From an uncultured Gardnerella sp. (GTDB taxonomy: Bacteria; Actinomycetota; Actinomycetes; Actinomycetales; Bifidobacteriaceae): a stretch of DNA of 25,691 nucleotides. Position numbers and translations under genes: made by a program. Below, in pieces: positions 13,791 through 21,439 of the stretch (positions are counted from its first letter, which is position 1; the number at the start of each line of letters is the position of its first letter). The stretch spans positions 1 to 25,691 of the forward strand of contig CAMUFL010000012.1 of the NCBI GenBank assembly GCA_947088155.1, in the 5' to 3' direction. A model generated the notes under the pieces. That model made no database searches, was not told where the DNA came from, and was given only the letters and a program-made list of their open reading frames with translations.

Positions 13791-15248
13791 TTACTTATTT
13801 ACTTCTTCAGGATTCGGGATCAAGAAGGAGCAAGCAAGCGCCAAAGCAAGAAGCACAATGCCCGCAACCATCGACGCCATGTATCCGCCTGTTGCGCCAT
13901 TAGTTCCAGCGACATTCGTCATCACAGCGTAAAGAATTGCAAAGCTCAAGCCTGCACCCAAGTTAAACGCACCAGCATTCATGCCTGGCAAGTAGCCTGG
14001 ATTATCTTTTGGAGAAAGCACAATACCAAGTCCATTAAGCATAATGTTCGCAATGCCAGCGTAGCTTACGCCCATAGTGAGCGAAAGCACCACAAGCGCC
14101 CACACAGAAGGCACTCCAGCAACGTAAATGCCAAAAAGCACGCCAACCATGCTCAGCAAAATACCAACGCGAAGCACCAAACGGTACCCAAACTTTGCGG
14201 CCAAAATACCGGCAATAGGTCCGAACAGGAATCCAATAATTGCGTAAGGAGTAAGCGTTGCAAAGCTCACAACGCTAGTACCCAAATGCACACCAGCCTT
14301 CGCATCCTGCGCAAGCTGTGGCACAACGCCATTCATCAAAGCGAACACGCCGGTCATGGTCAAAAGCGTGGAAAGAAGCAAGCCCCATGTGCGACGCTGC
14401 TTCATGTAATGCGTAGAAACAAGCGGAGCCGCGCTATTGCCCTCAATCTTCCAGAACACAACGAAGAACACAACAGCCACAACCACAAGCCCTGCAATAA
14501 TCGTCAAGTTTGCGGAAGCAAGCTTATCAATCTCGTTAATTGCAAGATAAGCAGCCAAGAACGCAATACCAAGCGTTACAACGCCAAGCCAATCCATTCG
14601 CGGCGTTTCATCAGCATGAGATTCGTCCGCAACAAGCACAACCATAATCACTGCAACAACAGCAATACCAGCCATCGTCCAGAACACGGAACGGAATCCG
14701 TAATGGCCAGCAAGCCATCCGCCAAGAAGCGCATCAACGCCTGCAATACCGCCGTTTACGGAAGTTAAGATTGCCATCAACTTTGCGTAACGCTTTTCTT
14801 CCGTCACGCGCACTCGCAGCATAATTAAGCACATTGGCACCACAGGGCCGGACACGCCTTGCAAAATACGGCCAATCATCAAAATGTTCACGTCTGGAGC
14901 CAGCGCCGACACAACGCAACCTAAAATCGTAGAAACCAAAATGCCAACGAGCACTTTTTTGCGCCCAACTAAATCTGCAAGACGCGGCAAAAATAGCGAG
15001 AACAGCGCGGCAACAGTGAAGAATACAGTTTGAGTTAAGCCGATTTGCGTATCGGTTGTGTGAAAATCTTTTGCCATCGTCGCCAACGCTGGAGACAGCA
15101 TAGAAACGTTAAGCTGGAACGAAAAAGTGGCAACGAGAAGCGCCATCATAAGCTCAAGAATCGAGCGGCCGCCGTTATTAGTAGCAGCATTACTTGTCTC
15201 GCCAGCGGTCTCGCCAGCGGAAAGCGTTTTAGTTGAAACCTCAGTCAT
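13791..15248 (-). CDS. MFS transporter, probably for nucleosides
   Basis: This 485-residue polytopic membrane protein has 12-14 hydrophobic segments. The major facilitator motif A (LADLVGRKKVLVG, about 91-103) lies after the second segment, and a GGWLAGHYGFRSVFW stretch lies near segments five and six, as in drug/proton antiporter-type MFS proteins. AGAGGG sits 6 nt before the ATG. It follows the nucleoside hydrolase gene by 85 bp on the same strand and ends at a good terminator, so the two are probably one operon. Uptake of ribonucleosides for the hydrolase is inferred from this position; the sequence alone does not show the substrate, and efflux cannot be ruled out. Confidence 0.8.
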   Translation of the reverse strand: MTEVSTKTLSAGETAGETSNAATNNGGRSILELMMALLVATFSFQLNVSMLSPALATMAKDFHTTDTQIGLTQTVFFTVAALFSLFLPRLADLVGRKKVLVGILVSTILGCVVSALAPDVNILMIGRILQGVSGPVVPMCLIMLRVRVTEEKRYAKLMAILTSVNGGIAGVDALLGGWLAGHYGFRSVFWTMAGIAVVAVIMVVLVADESHADETPRMDWLGVVTLGIAFLAAYLAINEIDKLASANLTIIAGLVVVAVVFFVVFWKIEGNSAAPLVSTHYMKQRRTWGLLLSTLLTMTGVFALMNGVVPQLAQDAKAGVHLGTSVVSFATLTPYAIIGFLFGPIAGILAAKFGYRLVLRVGILLSMVGVLFGIYVAGVPSVWALVVLSLTMGVSYAGIANIMLNGLGIVLSPKDNPGYLPGMNAGAFNLGAGLSFAILYAVMTNVAGTNGATGGYMASMVAGIVLLALALACSFLIPNPEEVNK

Positions 15249-15333
15249 GATATGCCCTCTATATAAATTCCGTAAATTGTGGCCAATAGGGGAAATACGC
15301 TGTAACTTAAATATCTTATTAAATTTTTATAAA

Positions 15334-16272
15334 TTATCCAATTCTCCTGAGCGCGCCAACAATCAAATCCCAGAATTTATCAAAATCAAGTTTCGTCGCA
15401 ACTTGCGTATGACACTCAGCAGCCGAAGGCTCAGGCCCACGCAAATCCGCAACCGTCATGCCAAGCGTCAACTTTCCGCTTATTTCAACGTCAAGCGGGC
15501 AGCGGCGAGTATTAACAACGTTGCCATCAATCAGGTAAGCAATTGCGCAAGGATCGTGCACTGGCGGATCGACGAAATCTTGATTATTTTGGTACGCTTT
15601 ACGGAAGAAATCCATAAGATTGCTTGCAAACTCGGAAATAGGCGTGTTTACAGCATCAATTTTTTGCTGCACTTCGCAAGTGCACAAAGCTTGGTGCGTT
15701 AAGTCGAGGCCAATCATCGTAATCGGCCAATTCTCGTTAAACACCACATGTGCAGCTTCCGGATCCGTTTTAATATTGAATTCTGCGACCGCGCTGCAAT
15801 TGCCCACGTGGTATCCGCCGCCCATGAGCACGACTTCTTTGACGCGGCTCACAATGCGCGGCTCCATGCGCACTGCCATTGCAATGTTGGTAAGAGGGCC
15901 GGTTGGTACGAGCGTAATCGTGCCAGGATCGTGGTTCATAATGGTGTTTATGATCCAGTTTACGGCGTGACCTTCGTCCAATGGGCGCGTCGGTTTCGGC
16001 AGTTTTGCGCCGTCAAGACCGGTTTCTCCGTGAACGTCGGCCGCGACTTGCAACGGTCGAATTATTGGGCGATCGCATCCTGCGTGTACTGGAATGTTGG
16101 TTGCGTGCGCCATTTCGAGGGTTGCGCGCGCATTATACGTGACTTTTTCGAGGCTTTGGTTTCCGCCAACCGTGGTTACGCCAAGCAGATTAATATTGGG
16201 ATTGCCGAGAGCAAGTAGGATAGCCATTGCGTCGTCGTGGCCAGGGTCGCAATCTAAAATTATTGGAGTCAT
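15334..16272 (-). CDS. Inosine/uridine-type nucleoside hydrolase
   Basis: The enzyme splits ribonucleosides into base and ribose. The 312-residue product has the calcium- and ribose-binding LDCDPGHDD (6-14), VPTGPLTNIA (122-131), the VLMGGGY motif (148-154), AEFNIKTDPEAA (163-174) and VHDP with the catalytic-type His239-Asp240. HGETGLDG (81-88) recalls the RihA/RihB group, which prefers pyrimidine nucleosides, but specificity is not certain. ATG 16272 is preferred over the GTG one codon upstream because AAGGA then lies 6 nt away. It sits between the kinase gene and the transporter gene, consistent with a salvage cassette. Confidence 0.9.
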   Translation of the reverse strand: MTPIILDCDPGHDDAMAILLALGNPNINLLGVTTVGGNQSLEKVTYNARATLEMAHATNIPVHAGCDRPIIRPLQVAADVHGETGLDGAKLPKPTRPLDEGHAVNWIINTIMNHDPGTITLVPTGPLTNIAMAVRMEPRIVSRVKEVVLMGGGYHVGNCSAVAEFNIKTDPEAAHVVFNENWPITMIGLDLTHQALCTCEVQQKIDAVNTPISEFASNLMDFFRKAYQNNQDFVDPPVHDPCAIAYLIDGNVVNTRRCPLDVEISGKLTLGMTVADLRGPEPSAAECHTQVATKLDFDKFWDLIVGALRRIG

Positions 16273-16318
16273 CACTGATCCTTAATATAATCTAACTTTC
16301 GCCAGTTTGCAGGTTTTT

Positions 16319-16378
16319 AGTTTTTGGTTCGCTAGTTTTTGGTTCGCTAGTTTTTGGTTCGCTAGTTTTTGGTTGCAG
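16319..16378. repeat. 15-bp tandem repeat upstream of the nucleoside hydrolase gene
   Basis: Four copies of AGTTTTTGGTTCGCT (16319, 16334, 16349, 16364), the last with a changed end, lie in the presumed leader of the hydrolase gene. They form part of the 377-bp AT-rich gap (16273-16649), which holds no gene. Confidence 0.85.
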
Positions 16379-16541
16379 GTTTTTAGTTTGCTAGTTTTTC
16401 ACTTTAGTTGGGCGCTAAATTCTAACTTTAACTAGGCCTTTATTTTGTATTTTGTAAGTATTTTGTAAGTATTTTGCATTTAATTACAGCACAAACAATA
16501 TGCGAAATTTACTTACAAAAATAAACAAATAACCAATAACA

Positions 16542-16569
16542 AGTATAGCAAAGCAAAGCCTTGACGCAA
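16542..16569 (-). promoter_or_regulatory. Probable promoter of the nucleoside hydrolase - MFS operon
   Basis: On the minus strand TTGCGT (16569-16564) and TATACT (16547-16542) are separated by 16 bp, a good sigma-70-type promoter. Transcription would start near 16535, leaving a leader of about 260 nt. GTAAGTA motifs lie on both sides (16451-16460, 16462-16471 and inverted copies at 16510-16519 and 16577-16583) and could be regulator sites. Confidence 0.45.
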
Positions 16570-16649
16570 TAAGATTTACTTACGCAAACAAAATTTACGC
16601 GCGAAAATCAGAAGCAAAAAGCCCAAAACAATCAGCCAAAAAGCGCAAT

Positions 16650-17798
16650 CTACGCGCGCTCGTGAATATTAGCCATACGGCTGTTAATAAGCTCCGGAGT
16701 CAACGACTCATGCACAGTTTGCACAGAATCCGTATTAAGAGCCGCCGCAGCAACAGCAAAACGCCCAGTCGTAGCAGCGTCAAAATCGCTATAACGCGCA
16801 TAAATCAAAGCCGCAGTAGCAACATCACTAGAACCGTTATCGTTGCCAACTGCCTCAACCCCAGCATTCCCATTACCATGCGCAAGCATCATTCGCTGCA
16901 CGCGCTTCACAGGAACCGGATAAAACGCCACGCCTTCATCAGCCACGCCGTAAGCAACGCCAGCGCGCCCAGCATTCACAAACACATTCTTAACGCCGCG
17001 CTTAAGCAGCACGCTTGCGCAGCGCACAGCGGAACGCTCATCACTTGCGTTAATGCCAGTAAGCGCCTGCGACTCAGCAGTATCCAAAATCAACGTATCA
17101 ATACGATGCAAACGAGAAAGCACACGCGGTGCCTTAGCATCCGTAATAGCGCGAACGACAATAGGACGACGGTAGCGATCGCACAACCATTCAAGAGACT
17201 TTTGCGGAATATTAGTATCCATCACCAAAATGTCCGCGTTTTCAATAATCGACATGCGCTCACGCAAAAAGTCAGGAGTCATATAGTCGTAAATGCTCAT
17301 GTCGTCCAAAGCGAGAAGGCGCTGGCCGGAAGCATCGCCAACATACATATACGAAGCCGTCATTGAATCCGGAATCTGCTTCGCGTAGCTAATGTCTAAA
17401 CCATTTGAAGCAGCGTCAATCCTAAACAGTTCGCCGTTGTGATCACTTCCATACACGGAAACCATGCTCGTGCGAACGTTCAACCTTTCCAAAGCGACTG
17501 CAATGTTTCTGCCGACACCGCCAAGCGTGTAGCGCACGCGCGAAGCATTCGACGTGTAGTCCATTAAATCTCCGCAAGCGATACCAAGCACATCCATGCT
17601 TATGCCGCCAACAACCGTCACATAACTTGGCGGCGTAACAATATACCCTTTGCCGCGCAAGTAGCCTTTGCGAATGAGATTAGAAATGTGAGCCGCAACA
17701 CCCGAACGAGTAATACCTGCAAGATTTGCGAGTTCCTGCTGACTAATCATCGGGTTTTGTTGAATCCATAACAAAATTTGCTGTTCACGTTCAGTCAT
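16650..17798 (-). CDS. HTH-PfkB sugar/nucleoside kinase (YeiI-like)
   Basis: This 382-residue protein joins an N-terminal winged helix-turn-helix (1-52; SQQELANLAGITRSGVAAHISNL around 19-41) to a PfkB/ribokinase-fold kinase (58-365). It has the same layout as the E. coli YeiI kinase. The kinase start VVGGISMDVLG and GGVGRNIAVALERL (93-106) are typical. The catalytic loop reads NGSSD (321-325) instead of the usual GAGD: the Asp is kept but one anion-hole Gly is replaced, and a Gly/Asn-rich insert precedes it. GAGG lies 5 nt before the ATG. It is probably a nucleoside or ribose kinase that may also regulate the cassette. Substrate and DNA sites are inferred. Confidence 0.8.
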   Translation of the reverse strand: MTEREQQILLWIQQNPMISQQELANLAGITRSGVAAHISNLIRKGYLRGKGYIVTPPSYVTVVGGISMDVLGIACGDLMDYTSNASRVRYTLGGVGRNIAVALERLNVRTSMVSVYGSDHNGELFRIDAASNGLDISYAKQIPDSMTASYMYVGDASGQRLLALDDMSIYDYMTPDFLRERMSIIENADILVMDTNIPQKSLEWLCDRYRRPIVVRAITDAKAPRVLSRLHRIDTLILDTAESQALTGINASDERSAVRCASVLLKRGVKNVFVNAGRAGVAYGVADEGVAFYPVPVKRVQRMMLAHGNGNAGVEAVGNDNGSSDVATAALIYARYSDFDAATTGRFAVAAAALNTDSVQTVHESLTPELINSRMANIHERA

Positions 17799-18139
17799 TG
17801 CGGCCTCATCTCTACTGCGATTCTAATGCGATTTCAAACAATCCTTAATTCGCTTCACTTTCTAGGATATTCTCAATTCTCATAATATGCACGCAAATTA
17901 ATAAAATTTTCTGTATTTTTGTTGCTTTTTTGCACTAAAATTAACAAAAGTTGAGCGCAATTATAAATTAAAAATAGCTATATTGCAGAATTTTTTACTA
18001 AATATAACTTATAATTATAGATAATTTTCTGAATATTTTTTAAGTGCAGAATATTTTTTGTGTACGGTAGTAGGTGCGATTTGCGCACAATTTTAGGTGC
18101 GATTACTTGCGATTACTTGCGATTTGCGATGTGCGCAGT
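17799..18139. other. AT-rich intergenic region between the kinase gene and recG
   Basis: No gene is seen in these 341 bp. The middle (about 17870-18065) is strongly AT-rich. Two adjacent copies of ATTCTCA (17869-17875, 17876-17882) lie about 70 bp before the kinase start and could be an operator or part of its promoter. Near the recG end, GTGCG and CGCAC (18074-18078, 18084-18088) form a small hairpin without a T run, followed by TTGCGAT-type short repeats up to the recG stop. Confidence 0.6.
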
Positions 18140-20620
18140 TTAGTTGCTGACGATTTGCGCACTTCCGCCGCGCGTAAAGTCAAGCACGGCACCAGCAAGA
18201 TACGTAAGCGACGAAAGCTGCACGTCATCTCGCAAAACTTCAGCAGCATCATCACGAGCCTGCGCAATAATCTTCGCATCCTGCACAACACGAAGAAGCT
18301 TCAAACTAGAGCTACCACCCGACTGCGAATCGCCCAAAACGTCGCCAACATTGCGCAATTCCAAATCTTTTTGCGCAATCACGGCACCGTCAAGCGAATT
18401 TTCAACAACCTGCAAACGCTCCTGAGCAACAGTGTCGCCATCAGTTTGCGCAACCAAAAAAGCCCACGAATTCGTGCCGCCGCGGCCAACTCGACCACGC
18501 AACTGATGCAACTGCGCAAGACCAAAACGGTCAGCGTCAAAAATCACGATGCAACTTGCCTGCGGCACGTCGACGCCGACCTCAATCACAGTGGTTGCAA
18601 CCAAAATCTGCACGTCACCGCGCGCAAAACGCTCCATAGTTTCACGCTTAGTAGCGTCGTCGTCACGACCGGTAAGTTGCGCAAATTTAATACCCTGGAA
18701 TTGTGCGAGCGCGGAAAGTCGCTTCAAAATGCCCGTGACTGTATGCAGTTTGCGAGCAGGAGGTAAGTTGGGGGCTGCTAAATCGGAATCTGTTTTCTGC
18801 ACATTCGCCAAATCGTCGTCCTCAATATGCGCACAAACCACATACGCACGCTCCCCTGCGTCAATTCGCGCGCGAATGTGCGCAAACATGCGAGCCATCG
18901 TATTCGCATCCGATTCCCGCACAACGAAAGTGCGAATCGGCTTTCTGCCACCCGGAAGCTCCGTCAAATACGAAGCGTCCAAATCGCCGAACCAAGTCAT
19001 AGCGGCCGAGCGCGGAATAGGCGTGGCCGTCATGACCAAAAGATGCGGGGTGATTTGCGAATTGTTGGTACGCGAATTGTCGGTATACGAATCTTCTGTA
19101 CGCGAATTGTCGGTATGCGAATCTTCTGTACGCGCATTTTCGCTCATCTTGCGCATAAGCACATCGCGCTGCGCAACCCCAAAACGATGCTGCTCATCAA
19201 TCACAACCAGCGCCAAATTAGTTGGGTTAAAAGTCGCGGAAAAAGCTGCGTGCGTAGCCACAATCAGCGCCGGCTCCCCACTAGCCACGCCCGCAAGCGC
19301 GCGGCGACGCTCAGCAAGCTTCATGCCGCCAGTCACAACGATTACAGGAACTTTTATGCTCGCCCGAGCAACCATCTGCCGCAAATTTTCGGCGTGCTGC
19401 GACGCAAGAACTTGTGTTGGCGCAACCAAAACCGCCTGATACCCCGATCCGACCGCCTCAAGCATTGCAGCAAGCGCCACAACCGTTTTGCCGGAACCAA
19501 CTTCGCCCTGAAGCAGGCGACGCATCGGACGACACTCACGCATATCCGCAACAATTTCGTCAATCACTTCTTGCTGACCGTGCGTAAGCTCAAACGGTAA
19601 ACTTTCTATAAATTGATTGCGCAAACAAGAATTATTACATGATTTTGCTTGATTGGCTTTAGAATTTTCGCGAGATTGCAACACGGCAACTTGCGAAACG
19701 AAAGCTTCTTCGTAGCGCAACGCGGCAATAGCTTTGTGAAATTCGTCGGCTGATTTTGGATTGTGGACTGCGCAGATTGCTTCCGCGCGAGTCATAAGAT
19801 TGCGTTTTGTACGCACGGCTTCCGGCAGAATATTTGGGATTTGCAGGGAAAGTGCGGGAGATTCGGTAGGTGCGGGAGATTCTGAGGATTCTGTGGATTC
19901 AGCAGACGCAGGTTCAGCAGACGCAAAATCAGCAGACGCAGAAAGCGCAGAAATCAAAGCAAGAATAGTTTCGTGAATATGCTCGCTGGAAATTCGCGAA
20001 TTCGCGTGATAAACAGGCTGCGGAGCAGAAAGCCGCGCCAAACCATCTTCGACGCTCCCCACTGTATCGAAAGATTTCGTCAAATCTTCGCGATTTTCTC
20101 CCGAATCAACCGTCAAAATCTGCGGATGCGCAAACTGCAATCTACCATTAAAAGCGCTCGAAACGCCGCCAACCACAACGGTCGCGCCCGAATGAAGTCT
20201 CGACGAAAGCCAATTAGCATACGCGCGATTTTTTGAAAAATAAATAAGTTGCGCAACCGACTGCTGATCCTGCAAAACGTTTATTTCAAGCCGAAACCCG
20301 CGGCGCGCGTTCATTGGCACAACGTTAATCGACTGGATTTGCGCATAAAACGCCACTTCTTCGCCGATTCGCACATCTCGCAAACGCGCGATTTTTAGCG
20401 GATTCGTGACTCTGAACGGGTAGTAAGTTAGCGCGTCTTCGATTGTGATAATGCCGAGCGACTTCAGCGCGGAAACGCGGCGCTTATTGCTGATTATTGC
20501 GGAAAGCGCAGTGTGCATTGAAGCGTGCATTGAGGTGCTCGCTGAGGTGCTCTCTGAGGTGCTCTCTGAGGTACTCACCGAAGTGCTCACCGAAGCTGAT
20601 TTCGTTGGCATACTTAGCAT
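18140..20620 (-). CDS. recG: ATP-dependent DNA helicase RecG
   Basis: RecG remodels stalled replication forks and branched DNA. The product has a wedge domain (starting LSAIISNKRRVSALKSLGI) and superfamily 2 helicase motifs: GEVGSGKT (Walker A), APTQVLA, VIDEQHRFGV (motif II), TATPIPRS (motif III) and RGRVGRGG (motif VI). Three tolerant spots carry repeats: an N-terminal Ser/Thr/Glu tract, an Ala/Ser/Glu/Pro tract (about 272-300 of the longest frame) and an RTEDS-x-TDNS repeat between motifs II and III. The frame is open back to 20752, but that part is B-repeat and GC-hairpin DNA. ATG 20620 lies 6 nt after TATAAT and could be leaderless; 20611 or an ATG near 20518 (just before the conserved region) are alternatives. 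Confidence 0.9.
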   Translation of the reverse strand: MLSMPTKSASVSTSVSTSESTSESTSASTSMHASMHTALSAIISNKRRVSALKSLGIITIEDALTYYPFRVTNPLKIARLRDVRIGEEVAFYAQIQSINVVPMNARRGFRLEINVLQDQQSVAQLIYFSKNRAYANWLSSRLHSGATVVVGGVSSAFNGRLQFAHPQILTVDSGENREDLTKSFDTVGSVEDGLARLSAPQPVYHANSRISSEHIHETILALISALSASADFASAEPASAESTESSESPAPTESPALSLQIPNILPEAVRTKRNLMTRAEAICAVHNPKSADEFHKAIAALRYEEAFVSQVAVLQSRENSKANQAKSCNNSCLRNQFIESLPFELTHGQQEVIDEIVADMRECRPMRRLLQGEVGSGKTVVALAAMLEAVGSGYQAVLVAPTQVLASQHAENLRQMVARASIKVPVIVVTGGMKLAERRRALAGVASGEPALIVATHAAFSATFNPTNLALVVIDEQHRFGVAQRDVLMRKMSENARTEDSHTDNSRTEDSYTDNSRTNNSQITPHLLVMTATPIPRSAAMTWFGDLDASYLTELPGGRKPIRTFVVRESDANTMARMFAHIRARIDAGERAYVVCAHIEDDDLANVQKTDSDLAAPNLPPARKLHTVTGILKRLSALAQFQGIKFAQLTGRDDDATKRETMERFARGDVQILVATTVIEVGVDVPQASCIVIFDADRFGLAQLHQLRGRVGRGGTNSWAFLVAQTDGDTVAQERLQVVENSLDGAVIAQKDLELRNVGDVLGDSQSGGSSSLKLLRVVQDAKIIAQARDDAAEVLRDDVQLSSLTYLAGAVLDFTRGGSAQIVSN
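19056..19135 (-). repeat. 30-bp in-frame repeat inside recG
   Basis: Two full 30-bp copies (19071-19100, 19101-19130) and a half copy (19056-19070) encode RTEDSHTDNS, RTEDSYTDNS and RTNNS. They lie in the loop between helicase motif II (DEQH) and motif III (TATPIPR). Confidence 0.9.
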
Positions 20621-20655
20621 ATTTCGATTATAAATCATCCGCAAAGCATTTGCTT

Positions 20656-20695
20656 GCGCGCTCCGACCTGCTTTCGTGCTCAGAGCGTAGCGCGC
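20656..20695. other. GC-rich inverted repeat upstream of recG
   Basis: GCGCGCT (20656-20662) can pair with AGCGCGC (20689-20695) over a 26-nt loop, just upstream of the likely recG start. The reverse complement of 20684-20696 contains CGCGCGCTACGCT, a 13-mer that also occurs in the foreign segment of array 4 near 12813, so the two may be copies of a third small repeat. Confidence 0.45.
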
Positions 20696-21026
20696 GATTT
20701 TTTCTTTACGACGATGTAAAGGAATGATCGCTTTTCGGCTTGATTTCGACATTTCCTTTACACGCTTGTAAAGTTTTAATCACTTTTCGGCGGAATTTCG
20801 ATTTTTCCTTTACACGACTGTAAAGTTTTAATCACTTTTCGGCGGAATTTCGATTTTTCCTTTACACGGTTGCATAGGAATTGTCGTTTTTTGTATAGGT
20901 GGAACATTTGCCGGAACTTTACCTGGGTTTTGTCGCTGGATTCGCGTTGTTATAGAACATTTGCCGGAGAATTACAGGGCGTTTGTCGCTGGATTCGCGT
21001 CATTATGGAACATTTGCCGGAAGAAG
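20696..21026 (-). repeat. A/B repeat array 6 (3 A units, 4 B units)
   Basis: In plus coordinates four B modules (CTTTAC at 20704, 20756, 20808 and 20860, exactly 52 bp apart) are followed by three inverted A modules (CATTTGCCGG at 20905, 20958 and 21011, 53 bp apart). The array therefore points along the minus strand and again reads A to B. It lies between the rpmB terminator and recG, and accounts for nearly all of the gap. The first B unit is within the extended recG reading frame. Confidence 0.92.
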
Positions 21027-21042
21027 AAAAAATCGCGAATAC

Positions 21043-21073
21043 AAAAAAGCCCCGAGCACTGCTCAGGGCCTTT
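21043..21073 (-). terminator. Intrinsic terminator of rpmB
   Basis: On the minus strand a 10-bp stem (21069-21060 with 21058-21049, one G-U pair) with extra A-T pairs at its base is followed directly by six T. It lies about 30 bp after the rpmB stop codon. Confidence 0.88.
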
Positions 21074-21101
21074 ACGATTTAAACGCAATACAATGCGCGA
21101 T

Positions 21102-21296
21102 TCACGCCTCAACGCGCTGAACCTTGCCAGCCTTAATGCATTTTACGCACACACGAAGGCGAACATTCTCGCCATCAATGGTGGTGCGAACCGGCTGAAG
21201 GTTCGGGCGGAAGGTGCGCTTATTGCGAATGTGCGAATGTGAAACGCTGAAACCGGTCTGCGGTCCCTTGCCACATACTGCGCAACGAGCTGCCAT
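21102..21296 (-). CDS. rpmB: 50S ribosomal protein L28
   Basis: L28 is a small protein of the large ribosomal subunit. The 64-residue product begins MAARCAVCGKGPQTGFSVSH and ends CVKCIKAGKVQRVEA. The CAVC and CVKC pairs make it the zinc-binding form of L28. GGAG lies 6 nt before the ATG. It has its own terminator. A promoter may overlap the end of the mevalonate fusion gene, giving a leader of about 130 nt that includes the 12-bp palindrome GACTTGCAAGTC (21317-21328). Confidence 0.96.
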   Translation of the reverse strand: MAARCAVCGKGPQTGFSVSHSHIRNKRTFRPNLQPVRTTIDGENVRLRVCVKCIKAGKVQRVEA

Positions 21297-21430
21297 AATG
21301 GACTCCTATTTTCTTTGACTTGCAAGTCTTGCGTCATTCAAACGAACAAACTACCCACGCAAACCGCTTTAGCAAATTACCAAAGCAAATCGCACAAATA
21401 AATAAGCACGTCTGAACGCACAACTACACA

Positions 21431-21439
21431 AGTATATCA
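21431..21439 (-). promoter_or_regulatory. Possible extended -10 promoter of rpmB
   Basis: On the minus strand TGATATACT fits an extended -10 (TGN-TATACT). Its TGA is also the stop codon of the PMK-isomerase gene. No matching -35 hexamer was found. Transcription would start near 21424. Confidence 0.35.

Noticed and set aside
15127..15702. Plus-strand frame of 191 codons over the MFS/nucleoside hydrolase junction
   Set aside because: It is antisense to two well-supported genes, has no recognisable domain and no ribosome site.
16705..16800. HTH-PfkB gene as a pseudogene because of the changed catalytic loop
   Set aside because: The frame is intact over the full length, the catalytic Asp is retained, and both domains are complete.
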